Source of the DNA: an uncultured Anaerolineae bacterium
Lineage (GTDB): Bacteria; Chloroflexota; Anaerolineae; J036; Brachytrichaceae
DNA length: 64,000 bases
Direction of reading: 5' to 3'
Assembly: GCA_937959265.1 (NCBI GenBank)
Contig: CALGMA010000026.1
Location: forward strand, 1 to 64,000
Shown: one piece after another, positions 26,343-35,686 of the stretch
Layout of the letters: each line of letters starts with the position of its first letter
Position numbering within the stretch: the first letter of the stretch is position 1
The notes under the pieces: generated by a model
What the model was told of the DNA's origin: nothing
Database searches by the model: none
The model's input: the letters and a program-made list of their open reading frames with translations, nothing else
Made by a program: the position numbers and the translations under genes

Positions 26343-26400
26343 GGCTGACTCGAATTGATCACAATCTTAGCGCAGTCACCTGAGAGGATGCCCAGTGCCC

Positions 26401-28227
26401 TCAAGGCTGCCAGACGAATGCAACCAGCGCGATGATGAGCATGATGCAGATCAGTGTGAGCGGTGCGCCGACGCGAGGATAGTCGCTGGCCGCATAACCC
26501 CCTGCGCCCATCACGAACGTGTTCACGGGGTGTGCGCTCGGTGTGATGAACGTGAGCGAGCAACCCAACGCGACGAACATCGCCATCGCACGCGGGTCGC
26601 TGCCGATAGCCTGCGCTGTGCTGATAGCGATCGGCGCGAGCACGACCGCGGTGACCTGGCCGGACATCACCTGAGTGAGCATCATCGTCAGAACCAGCAG
26701 CCCTGCGCCGACTGCTACCGGCCCAAAGCCGGAGAGCGACGCGATAATGACGCGTCCCAGCCCATCTGCGGCGCCCGTGCGCTGCATAGCAATGCTGACC
26801 GGTAGCATGCCGGCGATCAGGAATACTGCGCGCCACTCGATCGCACGATAGGCTTCATCCATCGAGAGACAACCGGCCAACACCATGGCCAGTGCGCCCA
26901 GCATCGTCGCCAGCGCGATGGGTACGATGTCCAGCGCTGCTGCTGTCAGCGCGACGATCAGGATGACTACCGCAGATGCAGCACGGTCGGCGCGCACCGG
27001 TGCATCTTCGGCTGCCGGCGGCCGCAGCACCAGGAAGTCGGAGTCGCTCTGCAGCAGCGAGATGGCTTCGCGTGAGCCGTGCACCAGCATTGCATCGCCG
27101 AATTCCAATGGGATGGTCGCCAGGTCGGTGCGCACGGAGCGGCCACTGTGCCAGAGCGCCAGCACGTTGGCTCCGAACTTCTCTCGGAAGCGCAACTGAC
27201 GCAGCGTCTGGCCGACGGCGCGTGAACGCGGCGCCAGCATCACTTCGACCAGCGAAACGTCATCGGAGGTGATCTCGCCCTCGAACTGGCTATCCAGCTC
27301 GACGATTGCGCCGTGTTGCCTGAGTTGTTCGGCGCGTTCACGGCGGCCGATGACCAGCAACGTGTCGTGGGCGCGGATGATTTCATCCGGTGAAGGGGCT
27401 AGCAAGGTCTGGCCGTTGCGCAACACGGCCATGACGCTCATGCCGTATTCCTTGCCGATGCCGCTGTCGGCAATGCGCTGGTTGACCAAACTTGAGGTGG
27501 GCGGAATGCGTACCCGGTTCAGGCGCTGGAAGAGTTCATACGACTCGGTCAGATCATGGCCGTTGGTGCGCTCCGGATCGAGCGCCGTCGGGTCGCGCGT
27601 CGGCAGCAGCCACCGGCCTAGCGTGAGCATGAAGAGCATGCCGGCTAACGTAACCGGCACACCGACCGGCCCGAAGTCGAGCAGACCGTAGCCGCGCTGC
27701 CCACTGACCGTGAGCGCCTCGGAAACGACGATGTTGGCTGTGGTGAGCAGTGTCGCCATGCCGCCGAGCGATGTCGCGAACGCCATCGGCATCATGATCT
27801 TTGAAGGGGTCAATTTGCGGCGCTTTACGGCATCCACTGTGCCCGGCAACAGCACAGCGGCGGCAGCAATGTTGTTCATGAACAGCGAGAGAAATGCGCC
27901 GCTGCTCATCACCAGCGCAATCATGCCGCGTTCGCCACCGCGGTTGGCCTGGGCTAAAAATCGCCCAAATGCGCGCGTTACGCCGGTGCGCTGCAACCCC
28001 TGTGCCAGGATGAATATGCCGATGATGGTGACGACCGCCGAACTGCTGAAGCCGACGAAGGCTTCGTTCGGTTCGATTACACCGGTCAAGCCGAGCGACA
28101 ACGCGACGCCGATGGCGACCAGGTCCGGTCGCAGGCGATCGGTCAGCATGAGCGCGAACGCAATTGTAAGAATGATGGTCAGTGCCGCAACCGGCGAGAC
28201 GAACGTCAATGTGGGCAAGCCAGGCAT
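26401..28227 (-). CDS. SLC13-type anion/Na+ symporter with two RCK_C (TrkA-C) domains
   Basis: The 608-aa protein has about six helices (7-180), two cytosolic RCK_C domains (about 205-295 and 305-395, with YGMSVMAVLRNG and FGANVLALWHSG) and another helix set (405-605). SNNIAAAAVLLP-like and FITPSAHPVNTFVMG hairpin loops mark the divalent anion:Na+ symporter family, which imports sulfate, dicarboxylates or other anions. The substrate is not predictable. ATG 28227 has TAACAT 7 nt upstream, pointing to a leaderless transcript. Confidence 0.88.
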   Translation of the reverse strand: MPGLPTLTFVSPVAALTIILTIAFALMLTDRLRPDLVAIGVALSLGLTGVIEPNEAFVGFSSSAVVTIIGIFILAQGLQRTGVTRAFGRFLAQANRGGERGMIALVMSSGAFLSLFMNNIAAAAVLLPGTVDAVKRRKLTPSKIMMPMAFATSLGGMATLLTTANIVVSEALTVSGQRGYGLLDFGPVGVPVTLAGMLFMLTLGRWLLPTRDPTALDPERTNGHDLTESYELFQRLNRVRIPPTSSLVNQRIADSGIGKEYGMSVMAVLRNGQTLLAPSPDEIIRAHDTLLVIGRRERAEQLRQHGAIVELDSQFEGEITSDDVSLVEVMLAPRSRAVGQTLRQLRFREKFGANVLALWHSGRSVRTDLATIPLEFGDAMLVHGSREAISLLQSDSDFLVLRPPAAEDAPVRADRAASAVVILIVALTAAALDIVPIALATMLGALAMVLAGCLSMDEAYRAIEWRAVFLIAGMLPVSIAMQRTGAADGLGRVIIASLSGFGPVAVGAGLLVLTMMLTQVMSGQVTAVVLAPIAISTAQAIGSDPRAMAMFVALGCSLTFITPSAHPVNTFVMGAGGYAASDYPRVGAPLTLICIMLIIALVAFVWQP

Positions 28228-28234
28228 CGCCTCG

Positions 28235-28240
28235 ATGTTA
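28235..28240 (-). promoter_or_regulatory. Leaderless -10 box of the SLC13 gene
   Basis: TAACAT on the minus strand fits the TANNNT form of a -10 box and ends 7 nt before ATG 28227; no ribosome-binding site fits between. Confidence 0.45.
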
Positions 28241-28264
28241 CTACGTTCATGCTGCGACGGCTAT

Positions 28265-29416
28265 TCAGTTGACGAACAGCACCCGGTCTATCACAAATAC
28301 GACGCCGTTGCTGGTCGGTGCACTTTCGCCGACGATGGCCTGGTTGGCATACAGCACGCCGTTCTGCACGCGCAGCGTCACAGCGCGCCCGCTGAGTGTG
28401 CGAAAGGTGCGCCCGCGGGCGCTGATGGCCGTTGCGTCCACGACGCCTGGGATGATGTGACTCCGCAGCACGGTTGCCAACTGGCGCGGATTGTTCAACA
28501 GCCGGTTGAGCGTCGTCGAAGGGACTCGGTCGAACGCTACATCGGTGGGCGTCAGAAAGGTGTAGGGTCCCGGTGCGCCGAAGATGGCGCTTATGCCGGC
28601 GATCTCTGCTGCAAGCAGTAGCGTGTTGAACGAGCCGAAAGCTGTGAGTGCTGACGCAGCGTCCTGGCCTGCCGGCGGCGGAAGCGGCTGCGGTGGTGCA
28701 GGCGCCGGCGCATACTGACCACACACGTCGCCGCGCGCGCCTGGCGCGCGTACGAAGCCGATGTCGTTGTTCAACGATGCGTAGCCGAGTTGCCGCACCA
28801 GCGCTGTGCGCGGCGACGTCGTCGCCAACCAGCCTGGCTGAGCGACTGGGATGATGCTATAGGTGCCGGGCAGTACGGTCGGGCCGAAGGTGCTGTCTCC
28901 ACCAACGAAGCCGCAAATGAACCAGTCGCCGCCTGCGGTCAACTTCCATGACGCCGTGCCGATACCCGGCTCGCCCGGGTCGCGCACACCGTTGCGGTTC
29001 AGATCCTCGAACGCCGACCCGCGCACCGAGCCGAGCGGTGGACAGTCGGTGTCTACGATGAACGAGGCGTAGCTCTCGTTGCGCGCGCCACGGGCAACGA
29101 CGTCGCCCTGCGCGCCAGGCGCGAGCGCCACCTCGTTCCAGTACACGAACAACCGGCCGATGCCACCAGGCACATCGCTCGTCGTCGAGCCGACCAGATT
29201 GGCGCTTGCGCTCGGCCCAGAGGGCTGAACGTTGAAGCTGACTCGCGGTGCGGAGAGGCTCAGGTCCTCTTCCACGACCTGGATGGAGATTCCCTTCGGA
29301 CAGGCCGAGATGTGTATTCGGGTGACGTTCGCCGCAGCCGGTTTTGCCGACGCAAGCGCAGCACTCATGACAACGACGCTAAGCGCTGCGCCGACCCTCA
29401 GCAAGTTGACTTTCAT
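28265..29416 (-). CDS. Exported SdrD-B-like / fasciclin protein
   Basis: The 383-aa protein has a signal peptide (about 1-29), an all-beta region (about 30-125), a Cna/SdrD B-like domain opening SVRGSAFEDLNRNGVRDPGEPG (calcium-type loop, about 130-225), a Pro-rich hinge (about 232-250) and a C-terminal FAS1 domain (about 255-383) with FNTLLLAAEIAGI, YTFLTPTDVAFDRVP and LRSHIIPG. FAS1 domains mediate cell adhesion. A GAGGAAG precedes the ATG. The PIG-L gene lies 16 nt upstream on the same strand, so the two may be co-transcribed. Confidence 0.88.
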   Translation of the reverse strand: MKVNLLRVGAALSVVVMSAALASAKPAAANVTRIHISACPKGISIQVVEEDLSLSAPRVSFNVQPSGPSASANLVGSTTSDVPGGIGRLFVYWNEVALAPGAQGDVVARGARNESYASFIVDTDCPPLGSVRGSAFEDLNRNGVRDPGEPGIGTASWKLTAGGDWFICGFVGGDSTFGPTVLPGTYSIIPVAQPGWLATTSPRTALVRQLGYASLNNDIGFVRAPGARGDVCGQYAPAPAPPQPLPPPAGQDAASALTAFGSFNTLLLAAEIAGISAIFGAPGPYTFLTPTDVAFDRVPSTTLNRLLNNPRQLATVLRSHIIPGVVDATAISARGRTFRTLSGRAVTLRVQNGVLYANQAIVGESAPTSNGVVFVIDRVLFVN

Positions 29417-29432
29417 CTTCCTCTACCTCCAC

Positions 29433-30188
29433 TCAAGATCCCTGGGTCATGGCTGCTTCCTTGCCGTCGGGCGCTTTGCTATCGCTGGCCGGCTCGTCGC
29501 GTTTCTCCAGGAAGATAACCTTGAACGCTTCTGCCGGCACTAATCCCTTGCCTTCCTGGAGCGCCCAGTCGCGGATGCGCTGTGCCATCTCATCGCCAAC
29601 CTGGCTCTTGTGTTGCAGCAGCGCGCGTACCTTTAGCTCGAGCGTATCGCTGATGTCCACCCATGTATCGGGGTCATCCGCCCATTGGATCCACACCTCG
29701 CGTACCTTGTGCGCCGGGCCGAGTTCGGGATACATCAACGGCATGGCAGCGACCGGCGCGATTGCGTCCAGCGTAGCAATGGCCACGGCGCGATGATCGG
29801 GATGGTTGATATACTCTTTGCCGCTATACATGCGGGTCGGATCCATGGCGATCACCACCTCGGGCTTATGTTTGCGGATCATGCGCACGAGGTCTCTGCG
29901 CAGCTCGAGCGTTGGCATCACTTCGCCGTCGTTATAGCGCAGGAACTCGACCTCGCGCACGCCGCAGATTCCGGCGGCGGCGCGCTGCTCACGTTCGCGC
30001 ACTTCGGCAATCGTCTCGCGGGTGTGTGTGGCGTCGTGCGTTCCACTGTTGCCGCTGGTAACGATGACGTAGACGATCTTCGCGCCGTGCTTGGCCCACT
30101 TGGCGCAGGTGCCGGCGCAACCGAATTCGATATCGTCAGGGTGGGCGACGATGACCATGGCCGAAGATGGGATAAATGTTTGGCTCAT
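29433..30188 (-). CDS. PIG-L/LmbE-family zinc deacetylase
   Basis: The 251-aa protein has AHPDDIEFG at residues 15-23 (two zinc ligands and catalytic Asp), a TSGNSGTHD loop, FLRYNDGEV, and INHPDHRAV near 127-135 with the third zinc ligand. These enzymes deacetylate N-acetylglucosamine conjugates, for example in thiol or glycolipid synthesis. An acidic/Lys tail (about 225-251) is extra. A TAGAAT box lies 12 nt before the ATG, giving a very short leader. Confidence 0.9.
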   Translation of the reverse strand: MSQTFIPSSAMVIVAHPDDIEFGCAGTCAKWAKHGAKIVYVIVTSGNSGTHDATHTRETIAEVREREQRAAAGICGVREVEFLRYNDGEVMPTLELRRDLVRMIRKHKPEVVIAMDPTRMYSGKEYINHPDHRAVAIATLDAIAPVAAMPLMYPELGPAHKVREVWIQWADDPDTWVDISDTLELKVRALLQHKSQVGDEMAQRIRDWALQEGKGLVPAEAFKVIFLEKRDEPASDSKAPDGKEAAMTQGS

Positions 30189-30243
30189 GTATGCAGGTTG
30201 ATTCTACAACCGGCAGATTCCAGATTTGTAGTAGGGTGTAAGG

Positions 30244-31308
30244 ATGACGCTGATTAGCAGGGGTGTGTGGACAGGCTTAGCCGGGTTGCTGATAGCGGCC
30301 GGCGGGGCATGGCTGCTCGTGCAGACAGTGCCCGAAATGCAAACTGCGCGCGCAATGGTCGAGATCGATTCGACGCCGACACCGCTGCAGGTGTTCGCAC
30401 CACTCGTCCGCCGCGGTGCTGCGCCAATTGCAACCTCAACACCCACGGCGACTCTTACGCCAAGCCCTACGCCTGCTTCCACGCCATCCCCTACACCTAC
30501 AGCGACGCCTACTGCGCCGCCAGCCGGTAGCAGTCGCTCGCTGCGCTTCTACGGCAATGGCGTAAACGCGCCGGGCAAAGATCGCGTCGAGATTCGCATT
30601 GACGGGCCGGCGCGCCCCGCCGATGTAGGAGCTGACGACTTCACGTTGGAGTTCTGGATGAAGGCCGTCCTGAGCGAGAACAACAACGGCCACGTGTGCG
30701 GCACAGCCAGCGACGATTGGATCAACGGTCACATCGTCGTTGACCGCGACATATACGGCAACGGCGATTACGGCGACTACGGTATTTCGCTGGCCAGCGG
30801 CCGCATTGCCTTTGGCGTGCACAACGGCTCCAGTGGCTTCACCCTGTGCGGGACGACGAACGTCGCCGATGGGCAGTGGCATCACATCGCGGTGCAGCGC
30901 CGCCGTAGCGATGGTTATCTGTGGCTATTCGTGGATGGCCAGTTGCAGGCGCAGGCCGACGGCCCAAACGGCGACATCAGCTATCGGGATGGACGTGGCG
31001 GCGCGCCGAAGGATCCTTTCCTGGTGCTCGGCGCGGAGAAGCACGACGCCGGCGCCGCCTATCCTTCCTACAGAGGCTTCATGGATGAGTTGCGCCTATC
31101 AAACGTGCTGCGTTACTTCGGCAATTTCACGCGTCCGTCCGGTCCCTTCGTGCCCGACGCAAGCACAGTTGCGCTCTATCACTTCGATGAAGCCGGCGGC
31201 GCGACGATCACCGACTCCTCCGGTGCAGTTGGCGGGCCGAGCAGCGGGATGATGCAGGTGGGTGGCAATCCGAGTGGGCCGGTGCGCTCGACCGATACGC
31301 CTTGGTGA
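30244..31308 (+). CDS. Membrane-anchored LamG/concanavalin-like protein
   Basis: The 354-aa protein has an N-terminal membrane helix (about 8-28), a Thr/Pro-rich linker (about 58-97) and a LamG-like jelly-roll domain (about 98-340) with DFTLEFWMKAV, WHHIAVQRR, LWLFVDGQLQ and the closing STVALYHFDEA. Such domains bind glycans or surface ligands. The window has several exported proteins with similar linkers. GTAAGG lies just before the ATG at 30244. It ends 16 nt from a convergent SIS-domain gene. Confidence 0.88.
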   Translation: MTLISRGVWTGLAGLLIAAGGAWLLVQTVPEMQTARAMVEIDSTPTPLQVFAPLVRRGAAPIATSTPTATLTPSPTPASTPSPTPTATPTAPPAGSSRSLRFYGNGVNAPGKDRVEIRIDGPARPADVGADDFTLEFWMKAVLSENNNGHVCGTASDDWINGHIVVDRDIYGNGDYGDYGISLASGRIAFGVHNGSSGFTLCGTTNVADGQWHHIAVQRRRSDGYLWLFVDGQLQAQADGPNGDISYRDGRGGAPKDPFLVLGAEKHDAGAAYPSYRGFMDELRLSNVLRYFGNFTRPSGPFVPDASTVALYHFDEAGGATITDSSGAVGGPSSGMMQVGGNPSGPVRSTDTPW

Positions 31309-31324
31309 GCATCGCGCTACTTCG

Positions 31325-32395
31325 TCACCTCGTCACCGTCACCTTCGTAAGGCCGCGCGACACGTCTGGGTTGTGGCCCAGCCGCACCGACAAGTGCAGT
31401 GCGAACAACTGGCCGGCGACGATGAAAGCGATTGGGCTGAGCAAGCTGGGCGGCGCGTCCAACGTCAGCGTGGTCAATGCCGGATTGTCGGCCAACAAAG
31501 ACAAGCTGGCGATGGCCGGCTGTGTCGCCAGGCATAGCACGCGGCCGCCGCGCTGCAAGATGCGCGCCATCACCTGCGCCGTTGTCTCCAACGTCTCGTC
31601 GTGGTTGAGCAGCACAATGGCAGGGTAGCCCGGCTCGATCATCGCCAGCGGGCCATGCAGGAAGTCGGCGGCGGAATAAGCGTGTGCGGCGATGAAGCAA
31701 GTCTCCTTGAGCTTGAGGGCGATCTCGTGCGCTGCGCCGTAGGTGTAGCCGCGGCCGATCACGACAGCGCGCGTATCGTTGGCGAACGACTCGACCAGGC
31801 TGGTGACTTGTGACTCCAGCGCCAATACAGCGCGCACGTGATCGGGCAGACCGGCCAGTTGTTGCTTCAGCGCCGGGCGATCAAGTATGTTGGCAACCAG
31901 CGCGGCGTAGGCGGCGCACTGTGCCGTGACGGTTTTCGTGGCAGCCAGCGCGCGCTCGGCGCCGGCTTCGAGCAACAGCACGTGCTCGGCGGCGCGCGTA
32001 ATCGGCGAACCGGACGTGTTGGTGATGGCGAGGGTTGCTGCGCCCTGCCGGCGCCCGGCTTCGAGCACGGCGATCACATCGGCGGCTGCGCCACTTTGCG
32101 AAACGCCGACGACCAGCGCACCGGCCAATCGCGGCGGCGTGCCGTACAGCGTGTAGAGCGAAGGCGCTGCCAGTGCTGTAGGAATGCCTGCTTGTCCTTC
32201 AAGCAGATATTTACCGTAGATAGAAGCGTTGTCGCTGCTACCCCGCGCAGCCAGGATTGCGAAAGCACATGTGCGCGCGGCGTGGGCAATGGGCGCGAGC
32301 ACAGCATCGGCGCGCGCGATCAGGCGCGCAAGCGCATCGGGCTGCTCGAAGATCTCTGTGCGCATGTGCGCGCCGGGTGCATAGGGGTCAGTCAT
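31325..32395 (-). CDS. SIS-domain sugar isomerase/aminotransferase-like protein
   Basis: The 356-aa protein matches the isomerase half of GlmS/AgaS: two SIS domains (about 25-175 and 190-340) with AARGSSDNASIYGKYLLE, GVSQSGAAADVIAVLEA, ATKTVTAQ and GPLAMIEPGYPAIVL. The glutaminase half of GlmS is missing, so ammonia-dependent deamination/isomerisation of an amino sugar phosphate is likely. The frame runs to a GTG at 32461; ATG 32395 gives a family-like start. It lies 114 nt after the last Mrp gene on the same strand and may be outside that operon. Confidence 0.85.
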   Translation of the reverse strand: MTDPYAPGAHMRTEIFEQPDALARLIARADAVLAPIAHAARTCAFAILAARGSSDNASIYGKYLLEGQAGIPTALAAPSLYTLYGTPPRLAGALVVGVSQSGAAADVIAVLEAGRRQGAATLAITNTSGSPITRAAEHVLLLEAGAERALAATKTVTAQCAAYAALVANILDRPALKQQLAGLPDHVRAVLALESQVTSLVESFANDTRAVVIGRGYTYGAAHEIALKLKETCFIAAHAYSAADFLHGPLAMIEPGYPAIVLLNHDETLETTAQVMARILQRGGRVLCLATQPAIASLSLLADNPALTTLTLDAPPSLLSPIAFIVAGQLFALHLSVRLGHNPDVSRGLTKVTVTR

Positions 32396-32509
32396 GCAGG
32401 AACTCGGCGATGATTGTGTTGAATGCTTCGGGCTGTTCTCACTGTGGCCTGTGATCGTCACAATTTAATGCATAATCCGCTCAGGGTAACGCGGGTGCCC
32501 TACATGGTG

Positions 32510-32884
32510 TTATTCCGCCGGCTCGGCCTGCGCAGACTGCGGTTGATTTGCCGACGACTGGATGCGTCTGCTGGCCAGGTCGTCGCGCACAGCTTGTTTG
32601 AGGGGAATGCCCAGCCGGTAGGAGGCCGAGCTAATGGCGTGCGAGACCACCGGCCCGGCCAGGATCAGTAGCGCGATCAACACCAGCGCCTTGCTCCAGG
32701 CCAGCGGCGTGGCGAACACAGCGGCCACGGTGAGCAACACCACGCCAAATGTCGAGACTTTGCCGGTGGCGTGCATGCGCGAATACACGTCTGGCAGCCG
32801 CACCAGACCGATGATGCCGACGATCGAGAAGAACGTGCCGATCAGAATGGCGACGGTCGCAATGAAGTAGCCGAGGTCTTTCAT
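32510..32884 (-). CDS. mrpG: Mrp antiporter subunit G (operon 1)
   Basis: The 124-aa protein has three membrane helices (about 6-26, 43-60, 66-86) and the family core GIIGLVRLPDVYSRMHATGKVSTFGVV near 24-50, GPVVSHAI and YRLGIP. MrpG is a small subunit of the Na+/H+ antiporter complex. It is the last gene of the first Mrp set, 26 nt after mrpF. The C-terminal tail is acidic and Gln-rich. Confidence 0.93.
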   Translation of the reverse strand: MKDLGYFIATVAILIGTFFSIVGIIGLVRLPDVYSRMHATGKVSTFGVVLLTVAAVFATPLAWSKALVLIALLILAGPVVSHAISSASYRLGIPLKQAVRDDLASRRIQSSANQPQSAQAEPAE

Positions 32885-32910
32885 ATTAGAGCGCTGACTA
32901 GCTATCCGCG

Positions 32911-33186
32911 CTAGAACATTTGCCGGTTGGCGATGTAGCGCGCCAGGGCAATCGTGCCGACGTAGCTGATGGCCGATGCGCCCAGCGCTAAATCCATGTA
33001 GAGCGCATCGTCGTTGATCAAGGCCAGCAAGACGAAGATGCCCAGCACCAGCGTCGCGATTGCATCAGCAGCGACGATGCGATCCATCACCGTCTCGCCG
33101 CGCCACACGCGCTGCACGGCGACGGAGATCATGGCCACATGGATGATCAACGACGCAATAGCGACGAGCATGAAAACGTCTCTCAT
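32911..33186 (-). CDS. mrpF: Mrp antiporter subunit F (operon 1)
   Basis: The 91-aa protein has three helices and the conserved RVWRGETVMDRIVAADAIATL segment near 27-47 that marks MrpF/PhaF, a small subunit of the Na+/H+ antiporter. It sits between mrpE (19 nt) and mrpG (26 nt). Length is standard. Confidence 0.93.
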   Translation of the reverse strand: MRDVFMLVAIASLIIHVAMISVAVQRVWRGETVMDRIVAADAIATLVLGIFVLLALINDDALYMDLALGASAISYVGTIALARYIANRQMF

Positions 33187-33205
33187 GTTACCCTCCGTCG
33201 TTGGC

Positions 33206-33688
33206 TCATTCGAAGATGCTCTCCAACATTGCCCGGCGCTTGCGCTGCGCTTCCTCGGCGCCCTCGGCGCTTGTCACAGCATCGAGACAGTGTGTGTACA
33301 TCACGCCGTCGTCGCCGATCTCTACGACCTGCTCGCCGGGCGTGACAGTGATGGCGTGTGCGCTAAGCGCAACGCCAAGCTCGCTCTTCATGCCGGCTTG
33401 GATGGCGATGATGCCTGGTCGGATGGGCAGCTTGGGATCGAGCACGATGCGCGCCACGCGAATGCCGTTGCGAATAATGTCTACGCCCAGCCAGGCCGTG
33501 TATCTGACCAGGTTGAACAGCGCCGCCGGCAACCGACGCAATGACAGAGGCTGGCTCACCGGTCTGAGGATCACCGCGATGGCGAAACCGATGAGCAATC
33601 CCACGATGAGGTTCGACAGCTCGAAGTTCGCCGTGACGGCCAGGTAGATCAACCAGCAAATTAGGGTCAGTCTCAAATACGCAAGCAT
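33206..33688 (-). CDS. mrpE: Mrp antiporter subunit E (operon 1)
   Basis: MrpE (160 aa) is a peripheral subunit of the complex, required for high activity in studied systems. It has two N-terminal helices (about 4-22, 26-40) and the soluble part with GIIAIQAGMKSELGVALSAHAITVTPGEQVVEI. The longer frame to 33778 is set aside because ATG 33688 has AAAGGAGAAC upstream. The second Mrp operon in this window lacks this gene. Confidence 0.93.
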   Translation of the reverse strand: MLAYLRLTLICWLIYLAVTANFELSNLIVGLLIGFAIAVILRPVSQPLSLRRLPAALFNLVRYTAWLGVDIIRNGIRVARIVLDPKLPIRPGIIAIQAGMKSELGVALSAHAITVTPGEQVVEIGDDGVMYTHCLDAVTSAEGAEEAQRKRRAMLESIFE

Positions 33689-33711
33689 GCGTTCTCCTTT
33701 CGGATCGTCAT

Positions 33712-35256
33712 TCACTTCAGCCGGCCCGTCCGCTCGCCCAGCACGGCTTGCACGTAGGCCTGGGGTTGGTGAATCCACTCACTCGTATCTTGTGATAGCT
33801 GCAACAGCGGCTGCGCCCAAATGCCCAGCGCGATGCACGTAGCAATCATTAAGCCCGGCGCCAGCAGGCTGTCGCCGTAGGGCTTCACTTTTGCCTCCGG
33901 CGAATCCGGCTTGAACGGCTCCCACCAAATCTTCATCAACGCGCGGAAGACGTAGACCAGCGTGATGATGCTGGAGACGCCGAGCAGCAAGAGGGGCACC
34001 CAATAAGCGAGCGTCCCGTTCACGCTGCCGCTTTGAGCGGCTTGTATGCCGCTCTGAAAGAGCGTCAGTTTGCTGATGAAGCCGTTGGTCGGCGGAATGC
34101 CGGCCAGCGCCATGCCGCCAACGAAGAACAGTATGCCAGCCAGCGGCGCGTATTTGCCTGTGCCGCGCAGCATGCCGAACGAGGCCGTCTTCACTGGCGC
34201 GCGGCTGGCCAGATATCCGCTCAGCATCAGCATCGTGCTCTTGATCAGTGCGTGGTTGAAGGTGAACACGATCGCCGCGGTCAGCGAGAGCGGCGTGCCC
34301 CATCCCACGCCAACGTGGATGAAGCCGATCTGCGCCAGGGTCGAGTAGGCGAACATGCGCTTGGCGTTGTGTGTGCCGGCTGCGCCGAGTCCGCCGAACA
34401 CAATACCCACAATGCCCAGCGCGATCAGCAACGCGCGCAGCCAATCGGCGTGCGGCATCAGCAGCGTGGTCATGCGCAAAAAGCCATATACGCCAATCTT
34501 CACCACCACCGACGACAACATGGCCGAGACCGGCGTCGGCGAGGCCGTATGGAAGTCGGGCTGCCAGAAGTGAAAGGGGACGACAGCGCTCTTGATCATG
34601 AACGTGACGGACAGAAAGACAATAGCGGCCGGCAGCAAAGCTGGGGTCTGGTCGGCGGCGATGCGCGCGGCAAGGTCGGCCATGTTCAACGTGCCATAGC
34701 TCATATACAGGCAGCCGATACCGAATAGCAGGCAGAACGACGCAACGGTGCTGATCAGGAAGTATTTATAGGCCGCCTCAGGGCCATAGCGGTCATCGCT
34801 CATAGCGGTAAGCACTGTGCCGCTGATCACGATCAGCTCGACCATGACGAACAGGTTGAAGATGTCGCCGGTGAGCATGCCGCCGGTCAGGCCGGTAACC
34901 AGGCACAGAAACAGCGGATAGAACGTAGGATGGCGCACGGCTTTGTCCTTTGCGCCCAGCGCGTAGATGAAGCCAAACACGAACACGAGCTGCACCATCA
35001 CGGCCATTGTCGCCGAGAGCAAGTCGGCGATGATGGTGATGCCGAAAGGCGCAGGCCAGCGCCCCATCTGGTACACGATCGGCCGGCCGGTGGCCCACAC
35101 CATCCACAACAGGTAGACGCTTGTCGCAAATGCAGTCAGCATCGCACCGAACGCCCATGCTGCCTGCAACCGGAAGTTGCGCCGCAGGAGCAGCGCCATC
35201 GCCGCAGCCGTAAGCGGAATGACGATCGGAAGAATCGCAGGCAAGGATGACATCAT
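33712..35256 (-). CDS. mrpD: Mrp antiporter subunit D (operon 1)
   Basis: MrpD (514 aa) is one of two proton-pumping-type subunits related to complex I NuoN/M. About 14 helices are visible, with SPTPVSAMLSSVVVKIGVYGFLR near 240-262, the usual membrane Lys-bearing helix, and TGDIFNLFVMVELIVISG near 105-122. Start ATG 35256 (a second ATG follows directly). It is 67 nt after mrpC and 23 nt before mrpE. Confidence 0.95.
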   Translation of the reverse strand: MMSSLPAILPIVIPLTAAAMALLLRRNFRLQAAWAFGAMLTAFATSVYLLWMVWATGRPIVYQMGRWPAPFGITIIADLLSATMAVMVQLVFVFGFIYALGAKDKAVRHPTFYPLFLCLVTGLTGGMLTGDIFNLFVMVELIVISGTVLTAMSDDRYGPEAAYKYFLISTVASFCLLFGIGCLYMSYGTLNMADLAARIAADQTPALLPAAIVFLSVTFMIKSAVVPFHFWQPDFHTASPTPVSAMLSSVVVKIGVYGFLRMTTLLMPHADWLRALLIALGIVGIVFGGLGAAGTHNAKRMFAYSTLAQIGFIHVGVGWGTPLSLTAAIVFTFNHALIKSTMLMLSGYLASRAPVKTASFGMLRGTGKYAPLAGILFFVGGMALAGIPPTNGFISKLTLFQSGIQAAQSGSVNGTLAYWVPLLLLGVSSIITLVYVFRALMKIWWEPFKPDSPEAKVKPYGDSLLAPGLMIATCIALGIWAQPLLQLSQDTSEWIHQPQAYVQAVLGERTGRLK

Positions 35257-35323
35257 GCTTCAAGACTCGATCTTTCGCCTCGATTGTGCCCGCTGCTCGA
35301 GCCCCGATGAATCCAAGAGACCG

Positions 35324-35656
35324 TCAATGGCTCAGCCCCTTGACTTCATCGCTGTCCCCTGTTCGATAGCGCGCTGCGATGACGTAGAGCAGGGCGAGCA
35401 CGAAGGCGAAGCCGCCCAGGCTGATAACGATGGCGGTGAGGATGAGCGCCTGCGGCAGCGCATCGCTGCGCTGGCCGATAGCTTTTGCGTAGGCCTCAAC
35501 CACGCCGTCATAGGCGCCGATGGACAACAGAAACAGGTTCACTGCATTCGAGATGATGATCAGGCCGATGGCCGAACGAATGACGTTACGGCGCAGCAAC
35601 TGATATAACCCGATGCCGAACAACGCACCGATTGAAAGAGCTTTGATGATCTCCAT
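35324..35656 (-). CDS. mrpC: Mrp antiporter subunit C (operon 1)
   Basis: MrpC (110 aa) is related to complex I NuoK: three helices with GLYQLLRRNVIRSAIGLIIISNAVNLFLL near 15-45 and QALILTAIVISLGGFAF near 72-88. The frame extends to 35683, but ATG 35656 has TGGAGG upstream and gives the family start. Confidence 0.95.
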   Translation of the reverse strand: MEIIKALSIGALFGIGLYQLLRRNVIRSAIGLIIISNAVNLFLLSIGAYDGVVEAYAKAIGQRSDALPQALILTAIVISLGGFAFVLALLYVIAARYRTGDSDEVKGLSH

Positions 35657-35686
35657 TGCCTCTACCTCCAAACTGCGCAACACGCC